64,000 bases of DNA, from NCBI GenBank assembly GCA_026075535.2, contig AP026550.1:1302001-1366000 (forward strand), in the 5' to 3' direction. The notes under the pieces are model-generated. The model was given only the letters and a program-made list of their open reading frames with translations. It was not told where the DNA came from and made no database searches. Positions within the stretch are counted from its first letter, which is position 1. Each line of letters opens with the position of its first letter. A program made the translations under genes and the position numbers. Shown here one piece after another: positions 1-11,159 of the stretch. Source of the DNA: Tricholoma matsutake (taxonomy: Eukaryota > Basidiomycota > Agaricomycetes > Agaricales > Tricholomataceae).

Positions 1-291
1 CCAAGAGTGTGATCAATACAACTTGCAAATACCTTGTACCACCCATCCATGGCATAATAGCCTGCAGTGTATTCATCTCCAGCAAGTTGCAGCTTGGAAA
101 TTTCATCAACACTGCTGTATGCCCATCCCAGGTTTTCTGTATGTTGATGTTGGAAATATTGAAGGGAATAATATATGGCTTCTGTATCAGAGTGAAACTC
201 TGCCTCCTTTTCATTGGTGGCTTTGCCTTTCCTCTGCTTCTGATGGTCCAATAGCCCAGGAACTATCCATGAAGCAAATTAAAATAATTCT
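1..291. other. No gene recognised
   Basis: Short overlapping ORFs here have no recognisable motif. This is the 3' flank of the minus-strand gene that ends at 292. Confidence 0.5.
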
Positions 292-1355
292 TTAACCAGA
301 TAATATAGTTGAAGAAAATTGGCTACTCACCAGTGACACTGGCTTTTCCAAACTTGTCCACAAGGACATCATGTCCATCATGTAGGTGGGACATGTCAAT
401 GGCATCTTTCCATCCAGCAAAGGTACAAGGGGGGCACCTGTCATGACTTGATTATCCAGGAGAGCAATCAACTTGTGCACCAGATGCTCCAGAATCTTCA
501 ACTCCTCAGAGCTGTAAGTGGTCTTTTTCAGTTCAATAGCCACCTGACCCTTGATGTCCCTGATCATAGCCTTTTGATAGTCCTCATAGCTCTGGGCCCA
601 GAGGTCACTGCCTTGACCACAGTAAGCTAATTGGTCTTGCAGAAAAGTCTGAAAGTTTTTGGCAGAAAATGTCAACACTAGCTTGGCCACTTGTTCTGAA
701 AACCCCAGAGTGTTTACAGCTCTAGCCTCTTTGAGCTGTCCAGAGATTCTAATGGCCATTACACCAGGAGCCATAGTGATCAGATTCTCTTCAGGTGACA
801 GAGGGAGATCCAATGCAGAGGACATATAGACAATCTGCTCATATCCAGCTGTGAAAAAAGGTCCCAGAATCTGTTCAATCATAAATTAAACCCTTCTCAC
901 CCTTGTAATCACATTGACTTACCCCCCAGATAGTCTTTTTGCAGTTAAGCAATTTCCTGGGCACAAAGTCTGCCTGCCTGAATATTTCAAACCTGTACAA
1001 GTCTTGGAACAAGAGAATGATATCCTTGTATTTGACAAGCAAGGTCTTGACATCCAGTTGGTTGTTTGCCCCCAGAGTGGTAGCAAACTCATATGTTGAC
1101 TTGTGGTCCTCTTCATGACAAGTAGCCAACAGACTGGTTATCACTGATTTGAAGTGATGCTGAGGTGTGTCAGGATGGGCCTTGTGTTGTTGGTGGTGCC
1201 TCTTCAATAGCTATTGATAGTTTAGCTGTATGATTGTACAAAAAATACATTGCCAAACTTACCCTCAGGCCACTGTCCATGTCCTTCTTGGCAGCTCTAA
1301 CCTTTGCAGGTGCTTGAATAGTGGTTGTGGTAACAATAGTGGTGGGTTCAGACAT
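292..1355 (-). CDS. Uncharacterised three-exon protein, 319 aa
   Basis: I do not recognise the family. Three exons (1355-1263, 1210-923, 870-292) join in phase 0 through two 52-bp introns, each with a good GTAAGT-type donor and an AG acceptor. This gives an uninterrupted 319-residue protein beginning MSEPTTIV. The N-terminus is Thr-rich, then basic (AKVRAAKKD). The rest is predicted soluble and helical, with no signal peptide, membrane segment or cysteine motif visible. A TATATAAA box lies about 60 bp upstream of the ATG. Unlike the surrounding transposon genes it has no nonsense or frameshift mutation. It could be a genuine lineage-specific gene or a recently mobile cargo gene. Exon structure is inferred from splice signals only. 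Confidence 0.6.
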
Positions 1356-1410
1356 GGTTGTGATGGGGGGGGAAGGAAGAATTATGATGGAAGGGTGTCA
1401 AAACCCTGCC

Positions 1411-1420
1411 TTTATATAGG
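1411..1420 (-). promoter_or_regulatory. TATA box of the 319-aa gene
   Basis: On the minus strand this reads CCTATATAAA, about 55-65 bp upstream of the MSEPTT start codon. That spacing suits a fungal TATA promoter. No other core element is evident. Confidence 0.45.
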
Positions 1421-1589
1421 CCTCAGCAGCCATGCCACCCATTGTCCCAAATTTGAAAATCTGGAAATCTTGCTTGCTATTGTTGTAAATTTAGGCCTTC
1501 ATCAGCAATGTTGGAGTTTTCCCATGGCAATCTATAGCACACATAGCAAACATGCCAAATGACATAGTGCCCATAGTGCCCATAACGAC

Positions 1590-3170
1590 GACAGTGCTCA
1601 ATATAGCACTACCTAGCATTTACCCCTTTTAGATTCTAGGAACCACTGCTTTTCCACTACAAAGAACTGTGGGAACTAATCTGCCTGGCCAAATTGTTTC
1701 CCACACTTCTTGCCATTGTTGCCAGCATCACCGGCTTGACATTTCTGAGAACTCATTTCAATCTTTGTGCTAAGTTGAGTAACCCTGCCCTAATGTCAAG
1801 TCACATGTATGTTGAATTTCATAGAAAATTGTCAAGCTCAGCGTTCCCATCAAGCTTAGCCTTCTGTCCATTCCCCTGTCATTGTCTCATCAGATCCTGC
1901 CACCTTCCTCTCTCCATCAGGACTACTACCACTCCACCACCACTCGCCGTGCCGAAAGTGTTGCCCATGTGGCAAACATGGTATTTCGAATGCAAGGGAG
2001 GCCCAAACGATGGTAGATGTCGTTTGGGCCCTTGGTAAGCTGTTTTTTTATATTTGTTTCTTGTTCTTATCATCTAAATATTGCCTCACTTATCTTTTTA
2101 GGATGTAAGCTACTCATAATGCCAAATGCGGATGCAAGACGATGCCCAACCATGCCCAATCTATGGCCCTCCCCATCCAAATGGGATGTGGGGCTTGTTT
2201 ATGTCTTGGAGACCAAGTAGCAGCGCTAGGAGCCCCCACTTGAACCCATTGCCATGCCACATCACAGCTAACCTCCCCTGAAACCAGGGATGATGGGGCC
2301 CAGCGCCTGCTCCCATGCCTGTGAGGTCCCTCTTGCGGTGTGCATCAGTGGTGGCTCAGTGCCGGGAGAGCCATGTAAGTACCCACCTGAACCCCATTGC
2401 CTACCACATCACAGCTCACCCTCCCCAAAAGAGGAACTGTTTGCCATGAGGCCCAGCTCCTGCCCCAATGCTTGCGAGTTCCCACTTGCGGTGTGCATCA
2501 TGGTGGCCGAGCGCCAGGAGAGCCAGTTAAGCATCCACCTGGACCCACCTCTGCACTATATCACAACCAACCCCCCAAAAAACCAGCACCTGCGAGCCTG
2601 CAGCATGCCTCATCGCGACAGCAGTGGCTCTTGACAACAACACCAGCACCAGGTACCTGAAGACAAGACAATCCCCAGCCTATGTAACGATGGCGATCAA
2701 CACAGCACCCACCCCCCATGCCTATGAGCAACTGCTCGTAGGGTAGTTTGTGGGTGCACCCTTGACATGGGCTGCACAATGTGCAACGACGCACGTTCCA
2801 TGGAATGTGCCAGGTTGGTCATGTAAGTTTTGTTAATGGACAGATATGAACTTCTCAGTAGACAATACAAGTGTAATAGGTAGTAGTAGTATAATATTGT
2901 GGAATAGATTTTTGTTTCACTCTTAATGTCTTGAAGATATTGAACATAAAATAGCTGTAAGATTAATAATAGATTTTTGCTGATAGAACCTTGTCTAGAG
3001 AGCACTACGAAGCACTACATAGCACTACATAATGGAAGTATGAGACTATGTAAACAAGGTAGGGTGCTATGGATGTCTACAGAATGAAAGAACCATGCTA
3101 CGACACTATGATGCTATAGAGCACTATGTAGTGCTGTGTAGTTGACCCCAACATTACTGATGTTTGTTCA
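1590..3170 (+). repeat. Dispersed structured element, copy A
   Basis: This is the first of four related copies (A here; B near 16.3-18.4 kb; C near 27.8-29.0 kb; D near 51.7-53.5 kb). Shared parts in order are a GGGC-stem hairpin (2001-2029), an intron-like module (2035-2101), a C-rich body with a 'CCCCATCCAAATGGGATGTG' block near 2170, and folding units at about 2300-2355, 2452-2507 and 2705-2759. The outer parts carry a private oligomer, AGCACTACATAG and variants, near 1590-1615 and 2995-3150, partly in inverted orientation. No long ORF is conserved between copies. Ends are approximate. Confidence 0.55.
2001..2101 (+). other. Hairpin plus intron-like module (copy A)
   Basis: GCCCAAACGA and TCGTTTGGGC form a perfect 10-bp stem with a 9-nt loop at 2001-2029. 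A consensus intron follows six bases later: GTAAGC donor at 2035, a CTAAAT branch-like site and a T-rich tract ending TTTTTAG at 2101 (67 bp). Copies B and D have the same arrangement with different stem sequences. Confidence 0.55.
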
Positions 3171-3304
3171 GAGGTGGCCACTATATTGGCTATTGAAAGG
3201 CCAATAGTTGATGGATTCCTTTGTTCATTTGACAAAAACAATGCGAAATTGCGATGCCCAGATGCTCCAACAATCAGTTTGGAAATCTGTGCTCTCCCCC
3301 CTGA

Positions 3305-3755
3305 GATATAGTAAGATTACATGACAGATCAGTTAATGATAGTACAGCCCAAGTTGAACTGACCATAGAATGGTCAATACTGGACCGATTTTTATGAACC
3401 AAGGGTCGAAACTATGACAAATGATGAGGCCCAAATGCTCCGCTAGTTTTTGTGGTAATGCATTGTTTCGTTCCAAAGATATAGCATGATTACATGTCAG
3501 ATCAATTAATCATAATACAACCCAACTTGAAGTGACCACAGAATGGTAAGGACTCAACGGATTTTTATAAATCAAAGAGGAAAATGATGTGTAACAACCA
3601 TTTAAAAGCGCGTCAATTCGTTACAGAGTTATAGCATGTTTAGTTCTGACCCTAGTCACTCATACTACAGCACAAATAGAATAATAAGTACTGGACAGAT
3701 TTTTATAAGCCATAGGTGAAAACGATGTGTAACAATGGGGTAGGCCATGCATATA
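3305..3755. repeat. Three diverged tandem units of about 150-170 bp
   Basis: Units begin near 3305, 3477 and 3632 with G(A/T)TATAG(T/C)A. Each contains ACAT(G/T)..AGATCA-like, CAGCCCAA-like and ...GGA(C/T)(C/A)GATTTTTAT segments in the same order. No ORF is evident. This is probably an old satellite-like array or an internal repeat of a dead element. Confidence 0.5.
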
Positions 3756-3924
3756 CTTAGTACAGCCCAATGACTTGAAGCAAATGGCAGATGATCTCTC
3801 TGAACTCATGACCAAAGATCATGTTCCATTGGGGCAGAAGCGTAAACAAGGAGAATCAGATCAATCTGTACATCTACCAGCTTTTCATTTCAAACATACC
3901 TTCTGATAATCCACACTTCACGAT

Positions 3925-4160
3925 GACATATTGGGGGAAAACCCGCAAGTCAGGGTGACATGACTCATGGGTTTACCCCCCATGAGAAGATGCAAACATC
4001 TTTTCCTATCAAATATAATGAAAAATATCAATACCCACAAATAACCATGGGTAACCCGCAAAAACCTGTGGTAACACCATACCCCTACCCATGCGGGTAC
4101 GGTGTTCACAGGTATGAGTAGGGGTATAAGAAAATATACCCGAGGGTTACCCGTGCTGTG
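3925..4160. repeat. Fold-back sequence built from ACCC/GGGT oligomers
   Basis: Many short complementary motifs (AACCATGGGTAACCCGC, ACCATACCCCTACCCATG, CGGGTACGGTGTTCAC, TACCCGAGGGTTACCCG) occur on both strands and can pair extensively. The vocabulary resembles the termini of element D near 51.7 and 53.4 kb. This may be an isolated terminus. Confidence 0.4.
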
Positions 4161-5931
4161 CCCTATGGAGCATTCAGAATTGGCAGCCTTAAAAAGCTAT
4201 TATGCAAAGGTAGAGATGGAAAATGGAAGGATCAAGAGCAGGATGCCTTCCTGAGACTGGTGGTTGGATATGGCAACATTCAGCTGCCTGATATAGTCAG
4301 TAAAGGGCTGACTATATGCACATCAATTGCTGAGGAAACATAGGAATCTGCTTTTGAACACCTCAAGCCAGCCTCGAGTCTATGGAGCACTCTTTATGAC
4401 CAGGTGATTGTCACTGATGACATCAAAGACCCTACAGAGTGAATGTTGGAAAGGGACCAGGTTTCTACTTCTTTACATATATAGATTTTGCCTCCACCCA
4501 CTTGTTTTGACAGTTTTTAAATGACACAAGTCAGATGGACCATATTACTGCCCATGTCCATTTTGTCATGTGGGCCATATATGGACTCAAATTCTCAGCT
4601 GATTGGAGGGACATGGGTATGACCCCAGAGGGTCGCGAATGGAAAAAAGATTACTTGGACAGATTGTTCATTGCAGGACAAGAGGCGATTACTGAGGCCA
4701 AAAGGTATGCAGGCCAGCTGGGAAAGAAAAAGAAGCAGTCTGCATGGCAAAAATTCAAGGCCAGGCACAAAAAGGTTGAGGCTGCTTGGAACCACATTCA
4801 TCATTTGTATGATGTGGTAAGTCTTAGTTAAATCTGTATAATATATGTGGCAGTAATCTCTTCCAGTTTGGCGCAGGCTACTGCTGGATCCTCTCTGGTC
4901 CATCAATGTGCAAGTCAAAGTGACCAACCAATCATGAAATTTTGGCAAGACCCTCACATTTTTCTTGGACCACATCGAGACAGAACTCTTGGAACTTCAA
5001 CAAACTGAGGCAGATGGAGATCAAGACTGCATGCTGCAAGAGAACAGAAGTCAAGCAGGAAGAACCTTACTGCAGTTGGTTAGGGTATTGGCTGGTAACA
5101 ATCTGGCATCATGGGTTGAAACATTTTTAGATGAGATGGGTTCACAAGAGAGTGGTGATGCACATCTGCACCACGATCAAGATGATGTATGTAACTAACA
5201 ACTGACACCTGCAATTGTCTGACCACAAAACCATCCAAACACACACCAGCACCATCCAAATGGGAATACTGAGTATCAACAGCCAAGTAAGTGGCCTCGC
5301 TCAGGCTGTAAAGGAGATAGTAGGTGGCAGAAGTGAGTAAGGCCACCAAGTCAAGAGGGGGGTGAGGCAGTCATCCACAGAAGTGAGGAGAAAAAAGTTC
5401 TCGGCAGCAGAAGCAATCAAGTCATCCAATTCAGAATCCAGGGCCATCAAACCAAGAGGTAAGTGTATCAACTCCTAGTGCACAGGAAGAAAACCATGCC
5501 CTGACAAAGATGACACCTAGTCACATTGCCCAAGCATTTATTGTGAAGATCCCATGCCTCTGCATCCATCCAAGGAATTGGCCTTGATGCTTGCTAACCA
5601 CAGTGAGCTAATAAATGTGCATGGGGACAAATCGGCAGCTGTCTTCCAGTATGATGTAGATATTTGTCTGGAGATCAAGTCCAGCAGGTTGTCCAGTGAT
5701 TCAGTTGTCATGGCGCAGGAAAATGGATGGCTATTTGTAATCAACTTTGCTGAGCTATCATATCGTGTTCAAGGCTTGTGCGATTTGGTCCAACATGTCA
5801 TCATATACAGTGAAGAATTGGCATGGACTCCTGTTTGGAAGTCATTCCAAGCCCATTGTTGCGATATCTTCAAATTTTTGAGATGTAGTGAAATGCAAGC
5901 AGAAAATTTATGGAATACCAGACCAGGATAG
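4158..5931 (+). pseudogene. Decayed plus-strand coding region, unknown family
   Basis: Plus-strand blocks with protein-like composition lie at 4158-4343, 4535-4831, 4965-5198 and 5554-5931, separated by stops and possible introns (GTAAGT-like donor near 4815). The second block is Lys-rich and amphipathic, and contains RYAGQLGKKKKQ. The third is Glu/His-rich, with ETFLDEMGSQESGDAHLHH. The fourth is a 125-residue stretch without recognisable catalytic motif. I cannot assign a function. The setting suggests a transposon-associated gene or an old captured gene. The blocks may belong to more than one gene. Confidence 0.35.
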
Positions 5932-6980
5932 TGAGCTTTTGTTTTCAGTTCAATAAAATGTATCATAACGCTAACCCCACTTGATGTCAGCTATGGAGAA
6001 AAAGGGAGCTTCATTATTCAAAATACCTTGATACAGATGTTTCCTCAAAACCAGTACCTGATAAAGAATTTGCAACCATTGACATTTCAGCTTTTTGTTG
6101 AACATTTGCTAGTCTCAAATGTAGCAACCATACTCATCTCACAGGACTGAGACTTGGAATTGCAGGATGTGTATGAGTTGATGTTGAGTAGCGGTGAATT
6201 TGGGCACCACCAGTTCCCTGTAGAAGATGATGACAATGAGCTTGACAGTATTATCCAAGTTATGGCCAGAGAAATAGCAAATGTTCCATAGGTCTTGTTG
6301 TTGATAGCCTTCATGGTTGCATCGATGCATTGCAGTGTCAACTATTATGTATTAACATGCTCCTTTGGCTGCTGATACTGTTTCCATGTTATTTGGGCCT
6401 TTGGCCCTTGGGTCTTTTTCTGTAGGCATGCTTCCACAAGTCACAATGCACTAAAGCTTATTATTTCTCTAGTAAATTCTACAAGCTTCTGCATGACCAG
6501 CAAACATGTAAAAAAAGCAATTTGCAAAAACACGATTATTTGTATTACAGAGGCTAAGGATTGCAAGGCAGCAAGATAAAATTAGCGAGACATTATCATA
6601 AGTATCAAGTCAGCAGACAATGCACCACAATAAGTGATCAGTAGTCAGTCCCAGATTATCGAAAAGCAGGATACAGTGAGGCGAAATTGGCAGGCATGAC
6701 AAAAGCAGGTTTTCAGATGGAAAGCAATCTGATTACCTCCAGAGTCTTGAAGATAATAGTGGGATTTGCAAGGAGGTTTGTCAGTCCTTCACTGGTAGTG
6801 GAGGCTAATTTGGCTAGCTTTGGAAGAAGCATGACACATGCTCAAAAATCTGGTCAGTGGTGGATCAAGAACAACAGGGGACGGACAATGTCCCTCCATG
6901 GGCAGTTTTTTCCTATGTGGGGGTCTTGGAATCGGATACGGATGTTATTGTTGGGATCCATGTAGACAGTCTGAGATCAG
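5932..6980. other. No gene recognised; possible relic coding
   Basis: The region is AT-rich and CpG-poor with only short ORFs. Nothing could be assigned, and no repeat structure was noted. Confidence 0.4.
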
Positions 6981-6984
6981 TCCC

Positions 6985-7270
6985 ATTTGTAGTGCGAATG
7001 CCAAGGCAATCTCTGCACTTACCTTTAACAACATGCCACATCCATAGTAGGCACTCCTTCCAAAGTTGAGGTTGCATCTGAATTGTATGAAGTCTAGGTC
7101 TGAGGCATTCACGATGCCTTGGGGACATCTTGTTAGGCTATGTTGGGAATTGGGTTGGTTGTCGGCGAGGCAGACGATGCATTGATTGGAGAGGCCATCC
7201 AACCTTCTTTTGATATTGATGAGGTGAGCCACAGCATCATCCTGAGTGACTATGGTAGTCAGGATTGCTG
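6985..7270 (-). pseudogene. Relic of a cysteine-rich C-terminal domain, RecQ-associated type
   Basis: Read leftward from about 7265, the minus strand encodes a stretch with CIVCLAD near 7175, HSLTRCPQG near 7140 and YYGCGM near 7035. This spacing of CxxC, HxxxxCP and CxxC-like pairs suggests a zinc-binding module. From memory, similar modules end large RecQ-like helicases found in mushroom transposon regions. The reading frame decays soon after. Family assignment is tentative, although a separate N-terminal RecQ-like relic lies near 56.1-56.4 kb. Confidence 0.35.
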
Positions 7271-7715
7271 AAATATGATATATTTATCAGTGTATGACAT
7301 CTTGCCTGAACTCACTGCTGTTTTGAGCATTGGATGGTAAAGGGCATGGCTGCTCCTGAACTCAGCATGATGAGGGTGCAGACAGACCTGCAGATGGACC
7401 TGCAGACAGACCCCCTGACGCCACTGCTAGAATGTCATGTCAGTGATCGGTATGGGGACCACCTGGACTCACCACTGTTTTCAGCATTGGCATTTATAGC
7501 CAGTGTGAGGGGTGGCATGTCCTGAATCCTGTGTTTCAAAGCATTTGGTCAGTTGCAGGCTGCTTGCAATGAGGCTGCAGGTCGAGCACCTGAGGCCAAC
7601 CCTATAACTTAAAGACATGTAAATATATACCTCCATGTGAAATGCTGAACCATACCTTGATTCCACAGGCTTGTCACTAAGTCCATGCAAAATAGTTGAG
7701 GTATAGAATATTGAC

Positions 7716-8501
7716 TCAGAGGGCACTTATTAGGTTGACCTTGCTCCAATCTTTGGACAGCAAGGAGGTGTGTGGCTCCTGCAGACTATCAGGCAAGGAA
7801 AAAAACAAAGCAAGAAAAGAAAACTCACCATTTCCAACAAGATTGAGGTTTATATTAATGTTCCATGGTGGCACAGGGTCTGTAGTGCTGATGAACTGAC
7901 CTGAGAGATCACTGAGAAGGCCAGAGACATGGATGAGCTGGTTGATGACCTGCATCAACATTGGGGGCACTATATACAGTGTTAGATTTGTTTCCTGCAA
8001 ATGAACCCAATGGAAAAGATACCCGAGTTGGGAGGTGATGTACATAAAGTGCTTGTGCTTGCATGAGGTCCTCTTCACAACTGCCAATAGTTGTTTGGTG
8101 GAAGAAGTAAGGCAGCTCAAGGCAGAGGAGTGCTGGCCAATGGTGATGATACTCGACTCAGAAACCCAAACAAAACCCACAAATAGGCCTTGGATGGTAT
8201 AACACAAGCTAGAGGAAGGGTGTGAGGTGGTACTAAATATCGCCATCAGCAAATGAGTGTGAATGTGATGTGTTGTGATGCTGTATGAAGTACTGCAAAA
8301 GCTTGCAAAGAAGTTCAAAGAATTTTGAGTGTGTGCAAAGAAGTCCAAAGAATTTTGAGTGTGTGCAAAGATTTTTGAAGATTTTTGAGGATAGTGACAA
8401 GAATAGGGTGTGGATAGTACAAAATGGCGATGGGAGTCAAAGGTGACAAGAGATGATTGAGATGATAGGAGATAGTTTAGAGATGGTATGACAAATTTCA
8501 A
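7716..8501 (-). CDS. Uncharacterised ORF of up to 261 codons
   Basis: A long open minus-strand frame of unknown family. The first about 60 codons contain a tandem duplication (FAHTQNSLDF / FAHTQNSLNF) from a 33-bp DNA repeat near 8290-8370, so the true start may be the downstream Met of MAIFSTTSH. A likely intron near 7789-7831 (GTGAGTTTTC donor, CTGATAG acceptor) would remove a hydrophobic stretch after NLVGNG. Protein-like features include TTDPVPPWNININLNLVGNG. A link to the zinc-type relic at 7.0-7.27 kb is possible but unproven. Confidence 0.35.
   Translation of the reverse strand: MKFVIPSLNYLLSSQSSLVTFDSHRHFVLSTPYSCHYPQKSSKIFAHTQNSLDFFAHTQNSLNFFASFCSTSYSITTHHIHTHLLMAIFSTTSHPSSSLCYTIQGLFVGFVWVSESSIITIGQHSSALSCLTSSTKQLLAVVKRTSCKHKHFMYITSQLGYLFHWVHLQETNLTLYIVPPMLMQVINQLIHVSGLLSDLSGQFISTTDPVPPWNININLNLVGNGEFSFLALFFSLPDSLQEPHTSLLSKDWSKVNLISAL
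8285..8385. repeat. Tandem repeat, 33-bp unit
   Basis: Units read GTGTGTGCAAAGAAGT plus CAAAGAATTTTGA, present about 2.5 times with small changes. They lie in the 5' part of the minus-strand ORF. Confidence 0.6.
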
Positions 8502-9597
8502 AGAAGTTCATGACAATTCGCAGAACTTTAGAGCTAAGGTGAGGTGCTGGAACTCAAGAGGGAAACTCCTAAGTCTATAGTAGTACAAGACTATATAAGT
8601 TTTGGGGAAATAGTCCTAAAAAGGACATAAGGCCATGAGGCTCCCATGAGGCAAGGTATAAGACAATAAAGAAGTATCCAAATCACAAAATAAATGAAAA
8701 ACAATGTGAGGGGAAACATGTAGAACATAATATATCAAAGGTACTTGTCCTATTGTTCCAATATATCATGGAAATGTCAAAAACACTGCAATGTGTCCTA
8801 AAAAGCGAAATGTCTTGTCACAAGCTCATGTCTGGTGTGCTCGGCATGTGATGTGGCAACATGTAGCAAGTGTGGAATGTGTGTCTGAAGGTCAGGGGAA
8901 TTGTATTACAGTGGCCGAAGGCATATGAAGAATTTTGAAGCATTGCAAAGTATTTTGATGCATTTTTGTGACTTTCTAGAGGTTCATACATGTTCATAGA
9001 ACTTTGGAGGGGTTCATATGGGTTTGTAGAGCTTTGTAGAGGTCCATAGAGACTCATAGAGCTTCAACAATGATTGTAGATGTGTTCTCCAAGCTTGAAT
9101 GACAAGGTGGACCTATCAACAGGTGTGACTCTGGTTGGGAAAATACCCAATCCAGGAGGCGACATGGGGCTTTCCACCTTGTGAGGTCCTGTTCTTAATG
9201 GTCAGGGTGGTTTGGTAGAACAAAGAGTGGGGGGCGGCACAGATGCAGAGGAGGTTTGGCTGCCTTGTGCATGACCTCTGCATGTGTTGACATGTGACTG
9301 TAGAATAAACCCTTGAATTATCAGAATGCAGAACTTGAGCAAAAGATACTGACTTGAAAGTGTCTCTCAATGCTGTGTCCACACTGCAGACAGGGATACA
9401 AATTGTGGACCCACACACTGCCCTCAGTAGAATGCACTTTCCCATGTTTTATACATTTCTTCATCCCTTTGATTTCTATGGTTTTGAAATCACCATGATG
9501 GGATACATGCAATGGGCACCTGGATTCATTTCAACGTCAAATTTCAAATTTCAAATTAAAATAAAGAAAAAGAAAAAAATTGTGGCTGTGACTCATA
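8502..9597. other. Low-complexity and unassigned sequence
   Basis: At 8930-9065, short repeats of TTCATA(G/C)A-like words give a degenerate minus-strand ORF (LYGPLQSS / PYEPLQSS). Two overlapping minus ORFs at 9116-9512 contain LYPCLQCGHS but no recognised domain. I see no convincing gene. Confidence 0.35.
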
Positions 9598-10037
9598 GTG
9601 TTTGAAGGTCCAGTCGATGGTTATGTAACAGTCTTTTGGAATTTTGAGATGTAATCTGCTTGTCAAAGCCTTACAACTTATCCTGGCATTTTAGGACTTT
9701 TTGTACACAATGTCAAGATATGATTGAAAAGGTTTTGTCATTATGCCTCAGTGATTTTTACAGAATTAAACATATTAAACATAAAACAATTTTTTCAGTC
9801 TATACATTTTCCGAGGTTTTGAGAAAAGTGTATGAACTGGAAAAATTGTTTTGTGTTTAATATGTTTAATTCTGTAAAAACCACTGTTGTATAATGACAA
9901 AACCTTTTTGGTCCTATCTTGACATTACATCCAAAAAGTCCTGAAATGCCAGGATAAGTTGTAAAGCTTTAACAAGCAGATTACATCTCAAAATTCCAAA
10001 AGACTGTTACATAACCATGGACTGGACCTTCAAACAC
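9598..10037. mobile_element. Fold-back MITE, 440 bp, TA flanked
   Basis: The two halves are near-complete inverted repeats. The left arm starts GTGTTTGAAGGTCCAGTC and the right arm ends with its complement. Both arms contain the ATGGTTATGTAACAGTC and TAATCTGCTTGT blocks. TA lies directly outside each end (9596-9597 and 10038-10039). That suits a Tc1/mariner-type target-site duplication. There is no coding capacity. The right half recurs in the 718-bp element at 13,010. Confidence 0.8.
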
Positions 10038-10067
10038 TAGCTGTGAGATTTCTACCTACCTTTCAAG

Positions 10068-10146
10068 CCTGTTTGGTGCAATGGTTATTGTTGTCTACTG
10101 ATTATGTAATCTTGTCATTAGGACAGGTGTTCAATTCTTTGTGGTG
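10068..10146 (+). repeat. tRNA-like (SINE-type) Pol III promoter segment
   Basis: An A-box-like TGGTGCAATGGTTAT (10074) and a B-box-like GTGTTCAATTC (about 10127) are spaced as in a tRNA gene. The acceptor arms do not pair, so this is not a functional tRNA gene. A palindromic oligomer array follows downstream, as on the right side of elements B and C. Confidence 0.5.
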
Positions 10147-10187
10147 TAACATATTTTATTTAATTAATAATAACAACAACAAACACT

Positions 10188-10375
10188 CTGACTTGGACAG
10201 TCCTAGGACTGTACAAGTATGTGTCCGATCAGACTCCACTCGGATGCTCAGACAGTCCTAGGACAGAGCTCGGACTGGACATCCTGGTTTGGCAGGAGTC
10301 TTAGCCAAAAAATGTCCGAGCAATGTCTGAGCAAAGTCTGAGGACAGTCCTAGGACTGTCCGGTTGTCCAAATGG
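10188..10375. repeat. Palindromic oligomer array (GACAGTCCTAGGACTGTC)
   Basis: At least three near-copies of the self-complementary word GACAGTCCTAGGACTGTC and several half-sites (TCCGAGCAA, TCCGATCAGACTCC) are packed into 190 bp. The vocabulary overlaps that of the element B ends. This is probably the terminus of a related element whose other end is not visible. Confidence 0.55.
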
Positions 10376-10925
10376 GCAATCATAAAGGCAAAAGAATGAC
10401 AGGCTATAGATAAAGAAGCAAATTGCAGACTCAAAAGAAAAGCAGAAGATTTTAAGCATGATCAACTGCCAGCTAAAAAGACTACAAAATTAGGAGTACA
10501 CAGCAAGCCTTGTGCAATGCAGGAAGAGAGACATCATTTTGCCAGCTTATCAGATTCTTCATTTCATTATGGACACTATACAAGTGTACACAACATTTTT
10601 TTAACTTTATTACAAAGGAAGACTGCAGTTACAAAGACTGCAAGACAATGTATGCATTCAAACCATGCAATGTTCCATGAGACAACTGTAAGAAATGCAA
10701 TGATCAAAGTGTTTGCAGCTGAGCCATCCCAATCTCTACAAAGTATTATGAACCATTTCCAAGAACCCCTGCCATGAAGATGCCAGACTTGCAATCAGCA
10801 TCAACTAAGACCAACAACAATAGTGTCTCACCAACCTTTACTAGCATTTGAATGGGGGATAAATGCTCCAACTCTTAGTAGCACACTGCATATAGCTGCT
10901 GAAAATATATCACACTTACCATCTG
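10376..10925. other. No gene recognised
   Basis: One 86-codon plus-strand ORF (10517-10777) has no motif. The region lies between an element terminus and the relic that follows. Confidence 0.35.
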
Positions 10926-11088
10926 TGTGGTATCATTTATCTAGCTCATGAACACTTTACCAGCCATTTCTTAGATCATGAAAATCAGTGGTGGTTTCAT
11001 GATGGAATTCTGACTGGAGTCACTCTTAGAAAGGAATCCAGAACAACCTCAGCACAACTTTCTCATGCAATATTGGCAATATATAGAT
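10926..11088 (+). pseudogene. Coding relic with HFTS...WFHDG motif
   Basis: The plus frame from about 10926 encodes a segment with GIIYLAHEHFTSHF, then WWFHDGILTG, then AQLSHAILAIYRY. The spaced His-Phe-Thr-Ser and Trp-Phe-His-Asp-Gly blocks are reminiscent of the histidine/aspartate region of ubiquitin-protease-like (cysteine peptidase) domains seen in large mushroom transposon proteins. That assignment is from memory and uncertain. The flanking sequence is broken by stops. Confidence 0.35.
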
Positions 11089-11159
11089 ATTAGATATAAA
11101 TCAAGCAACATGGGAACAATCCCAGAAATAAACCACCTCTAACCCCTAAGAACTTGGAC

